Positions 61,468 through 64,000 of a DNA stretch of 64,000 nt are shown here, one piece after another. Origin of the DNA: Lachnospiraceae bacterium (lineage in GTDB: Bacteria > Bacillota > Clostridia > Lachnospirales > Lachnospiraceae). The DNA is taken from assembly GCA_017535945.1 (NCBI GenBank), contig JAFXTJ010000103.1:1-64000 (forward strand), read 5' to 3'. The notes beneath the pieces were generated by a model. That model did not search any database. It worked only from the letters and a program-made list of their open reading frames with translations, and was not told the origin of the DNA. Each line of letters starts with the position of its first letter. The stretch's first letter is position 1. The position numbers were made by a program, and so were the translations under genes.

Positions 61468-62160
61468 ATGATCATCGCCGGATTACAGAAGATGACATTG
61501 CTCGATTACCCGGGCGTTGTAGCCTGCACGGTGTTCCTGCCGGGCTGCGACCTGCGCTGCCCCTACTGCCACAACTACGAGCTCGCAACGGGCAAGGCCG
61601 CGCCGGTCATGGAGGAAGAGGAGTTTTTTGATTTCCTGGGGGCGCGAAAGGGGCGCCTCGAGGGCGTCGCGGTCTCCGGCGGGGAACCCTGCCTGCACCC
61701 GGATCTGCCGGCGTTTCTCGCCCGGATCCGCGGGATGGGGTACCGGGTGAAACTCGATACCAACGGCATGCATCCGGAGATGCTCAGGCAGATCCTGGCG
61801 GAAGGCCTCGCGGATTACGTGGCGATGGATATAAAGAACGCACCGGCAAAATACGCGCAGACAACGGGCGTGGAGGGACTGGATCCTGCCCCGGCAAAGG
61901 AGAGCGCGCGGATGCTCATTGAGAGCGGCACGGAGTATGAATTCCGCACCACGGTGGTACGGGAGCTTCACACCGCGGAGGATTTCCACGGCATCGGGGA
62001 GATGATCCGGGGGGCGAAAAGGTATTTCCTGCAGTCCTTTACCGACCGGGAAACCGTGCCCTATTCGGGCCTCCATGCACCGACGCCGGAGGAAATGGAG
62101 CAATACCGCGCGATCGCGGCGGAGTATGTGTCGGAAGCAAGTCTGCGCGGACTGTCGTAG
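61468..62160 (+). CDS. nrdG: Anaerobic ribonucleotide reductase activating protein (radical SAM)
   Basis: A protein of 230 aa. The radical SAM cysteines are in CDLRCPYCHN (CxxxCxxC), with GVAVSGGEPCLHPDLPAFL and KLDTNGMHP following. It makes the glycyl radical on NrdD. I start at MIIAGLQ (61468), which has CAGGAG upstream; in-frame codons before it are not conserved. The gene lies upstream of nrdD, though a separate regulated promoter stands between them. Confidence 0.93.
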   Translation: MIIAGLQKMTLLDYPGVVACTVFLPGCDLRCPYCHNYELATGKAAPVMEEEEFFDFLGARKGRLEGVAVSGGEPCLHPDLPAFLARIRGMGYRVKLDTNGMHPEMLRQILAEGLADYVAMDIKNAPAKYAQTTGVEGLDPAPAKESARMLIESGTEYEFRTTVVRELHTAEDFHGIGEMIRGAKRYFLQSFTDRETVPYSGLHAPTPEEMEQYRAIAAEYVSEASLRGLS

Positions 62161-62238
62161 ACTGCCCCGCCGCCTGTGCCGCATGGGATGCGACCTCGGG
62201 AAAAAGGGGCCCCGAAAAGCCCGACAGATCAAGGCAAT

Positions 62239-62254
62239 GCACAAGATATAGTTT
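62239..62254 (+). promoter_or_regulatory. NrdR box 1
   Basis: GCACAAGATATAGTTT, 12 of 16 positions agree with the ACACTATATATAGTGT consensus. Confidence 0.65.
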
Positions 62255-62268
62255 TTTGAAAAAACTCG

Positions 62269-62284
62269 CCACAAGATATTGACT
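62269..62284 (+). promoter_or_regulatory. NrdR box 2
   Basis: CCACAAGATATTGACT, 30 bp from box 1 (three helical turns) and overlapping the -35 of the nrdD promoter. Confidence 0.6.
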
Positions 62285-62307
62285 TTTTAACAACCTAATG
62301 TTATTGT
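62279..62307 (+). promoter_or_regulatory. Promoter of nrdD
   Basis: TTGACT (62279-62284), 17-nt spacer, TATTGT (62302-62307). Confidence 0.6.
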
Positions 62308-62349
62308 ATATCCGTTCGCGTAAATATCGTTTTTTTTCCAGGGGTGGAT

Positions 62350-64000
62350 ATGTATCAGGTAGTAAAAAGAGACGGCAAGGTGGCGGAGTTTGACATCAGC
62401 AAGATCTCAGCTGCGATCACCAAGGCGTTTGTTGCGCTCGACAAGCAGTATCATTCCAGTGTGATCGATCTGATCGCCCTGCATGTCTCCGCAGATTTCG
62501 AAAGCAAGATCAAGGACGGCAAGGTCACCGTCGAGGAGATCCAGGACAGCGTGGAGAAGGTTCTCTCCGAGTCCGGTTATGCCGATGTGGCCAAGGCCTA
62601 CATCCTGTACCGCAGACAGCGGGAAAAGGTCCGTAACATCAATTCCACCCTCTTAAACTATAAGGATCTGGTCGACAATTATCTCAAGATCAATGACTGG
62701 CGTGTGAAGGAGAATTACACCGTCACGTATTCCGTGGGCGGTCTGATCCTGTCCAATTCCGGTGCCATCACGGCAAATTACTGGCTGAGCGAGGTCTATG
62801 ACGACGAGATCGCCGAGGCGCACAGGAGCGCCGCGATCCATCTGCACGACCTCTCCGTGCTCACCGGCTACTGCGCCGGCTGGAGCCTGAAGCAGCTGAT
62901 CCAGGAGGGCCTCGGCGGTGTACCGGGCAAGATCACGTCCTCGCCCGCGAAGCATCTGTCCACGCTCTGCAACCAGATGGTCAACTTCCTCGGCATCATG
63001 CAGAACGAGTGGGCGGGCGCACAGGCATTCTCCTCGTTTGATACCTATCTCGCACCTTTTGTCAAGATCGACAACCTCTCCCAGCATGAGGTGAAGCAGT
63101 GTGTGCAGTCCTTTGTCTACGGCGTGAACACGCCCAGCAGATGGGGCACGCAGGCACCTTTCTCCAATATCACGCTTGACTGGGTGGTGCCCAACGATCT
63201 GAAGAATCTCCCTGCGCTCATCGGCGGCGAGGAGATGGACTTCACCTACGGCGAGTGCCAGAAGGAAATGGACATGGTCAACAAGGCGTTCATCGAGATC
63301 ATGATCGAGGGCGACGCCAACGGCCGCGGATTCCAGTATCCCATTCCTACTTATTCTATTACGAAGGATTTCGACTGGAGCGAGACCGAGAACAACAAGC
63401 TCCTGTTTGAGATGACTGCCAAGTACGGCACGCCTTATTTCTCCAACTACATCAATTCCGATATGGAGCCCAGCGATGTGCGTTCCATGTGCTGCAGACT
63501 GCGTCTGGATCTGCGCGAGCTGCGCAGGAAGTCCGGCGGCTTCTTCGGCAGCGGCGAGTCCACGGGTTCCATCGGTGTTGTCACGATCAACATGCCGAGG
63601 ATCGCGTATCTGGCGGCGGACGAGGAGGATTTCTACCGCAGGCTCGATGATCTGATGGACATCTCCGCGAGGAGCCTGAAGACCAAGCGTACGGTCATCA
63701 CCAAGCTTCTCGATCAGGGTCTGTATCCGTACACGAAGCGGTATCTGGGCACCTTTGACAACCATTTCTCGACGATCGGCCTGATCGGCATGAACGAGGT
63801 GGGCCTCAATGCGAGATGGCTGCGCGCCGACCTCACGAGCGAGAAGACCCAGCGCTTCACCCGCGATGTCTTGAACCACATGCGTGAGCGCCTCTCCGAT
63901 TATCAGGAGCAGTACGGCGATCTCTACAACCTGGAGGCGACGCCGGCGGAGTCCACGACCTATCGCTTTGCGAAGCATGATAAGGAGAAGTATCCGGATA
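62350..64000 (+). CDS. nrdD: Anaerobic ribonucleoside-triphosphate reductase (partial, 5' part)
   Basis: An open frame of about 550 codons from ATG 62350 to the right edge. Residues 1-95 are an ATP-cone (VVKRDGKVAEFDISKISAAI and a final AKAYILYRRQREK). Then comes the NrdD barrel: HLHDLSVLTGYCAGWS with an active-site Cys, FVYGVNTPSRWGTQAPFSN, and SMCCRLRLDLRELRR with further conserved cysteines. The glycyl-radical C-terminus is outside the window. It reduces NTPs to dNTPs without oxygen and needs NrdG. AGGGGTGG is close to the ATG. Confidence 0.95.
   Translation, partial: MYQVVKRDGKVAEFDISKISAAITKAFVALDKQYHSSVIDLIALHVSADFESKIKDGKVTVEEIQDSVEKVLSESGYADVAKAYILYRRQREKVRNINSTLLNYKDLVDNYLKINDWRVKENYTVTYSVGGLILSNSGAITANYWLSEVYDDEIAEAHRSAAIHLHDLSVLTGYCAGWSLKQLIQEGLGGVPGKITSSPAKHLSTLCNQMVNFLGIMQNEWAGAQAFSSFDTYLAPFVKIDNLSQHEVKQCVQSFVYGVNTPSRWGTQAPFSNITLDWVVPNDLKNLPALIGGEEMDFTYGECQKEMDMVNKAFIEIMIEGDANGRGFQYPIPTYSITKDFDWSETENNKLLFEMTAKYGTPYFSNYINSDMEPSDVRSMCCRLRLDLRELRRKSGGFFGSGESTGSIGVVTINMPRIAYLAADEEDFYRRLDDLMDISARSLKTKRTVITKLLDQGLYPYTKRYLGTFDNHFSTIGLIGMNEVGLNARWLRADLTSEKTQRFTRDVLNHMRERLSDYQEQYGDLYNLEATPAESTTYRFAKHDKEKYPD

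Overview
The window looks like chromosomal DNA of an anaerobic, Gram-positive member of the Clostridia. It is most like a high-GC Lachnospiraceae genome; this is inferred from gene content and order, not from a marker gene. Genes are GC-rich (about 60 % by eye), tightly packed, mostly on the + strand and mostly have strong AGGAGG-type ribosome binding sites. Signs of anaerobic life are NrdD/NrdG ribonucleotide reduction, the NfnAB ferredoxin:NADP transhydrogenase pair, formate-THF ligase and a 4Fe-4S aldo/keto reductase. Signs of a Gram-positive wall are an L,D-transpeptidase, a VanY-type carboxypeptidase and a polysaccharide flippase.

Layout. 1-6.3 kb: holA, a DUF1653 protein and a glycosyltransferase, then a convergent lipid kinase/PAP2 pair, then glyA. 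6.4-6.9 kb: a promoter-to-terminator transcript with no normal gene, carrying four copies of a Shine-Dalgarno plus mini-ORF module. 7-12.6 kb: a membrane-anchored GH3-like protein, an acyl-CoA ligase, an orphan FliD-C-like protein and an aldo/keto reductase. 12.6-21.7 kb: ftsK, folate one-carbon genes (fhs, folD), a zinc-ribbon membrane protein and nfnAB. 21.8-31.3 kb: one long, often overlapping operon (MORN-like protein, rlmH, phoH, a degenerate PgpH, ybeY, a flippase, two flavoproteins, 5-formyl-THF cyclo-ligase). 31.3-32.0 kb: an extreme AT-rich, CpG-rich spacer. 32-44.4 kb: a double aldolase-like protein, a lactonase, aroC, a VanY peptidase, tgt-yajC, leuB-ilvD-ilvB and an L,D-transpeptidase. 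44.4-48.5 kb: serC-serA and a DUF1015 gene. 48.5-51.2 kb: a catalytically dead glycogen-branching-enzyme homologue with a Lys/Ala-rich tail, and tRNA-Thr(CGT). 51.3-55.1 kb: an accessory segment with three tandem type I toxin-antitoxin units, an SRAP protein, a GH43 protein and the broken tail of an HD-GYP gene. 55.1-64 kb: a heterodimeric ABC exporter, an NhaC antiporter, a degenerate SGNH protein, and nrdG-nrdD under a probable NrdR-controlled promoter.

How the genes fit together. GlyA, Fhs, FolD and 5-FCL form the folate one-carbon cycle, fed by serine from SerC/SerA. NfnAB and NrdDG serve anaerobic redox and dNTP supply. LeuB-IlvD-IlvB make branched-chain precursors. A striking theme is decay of catalytic residues in otherwise intact genes: a GH3, a PgpH-type HD protein, a class II aldolase pair, a branching enzyme and an SGNH hydrolase. 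The most novel non-coding signals are the mini-ORF transcript at 6.45-6.9 kb and the triplicated type I toxin-antitoxin units at 51.55-52.64 kb, whose two opposing transcripts start with matched inverted repeats.
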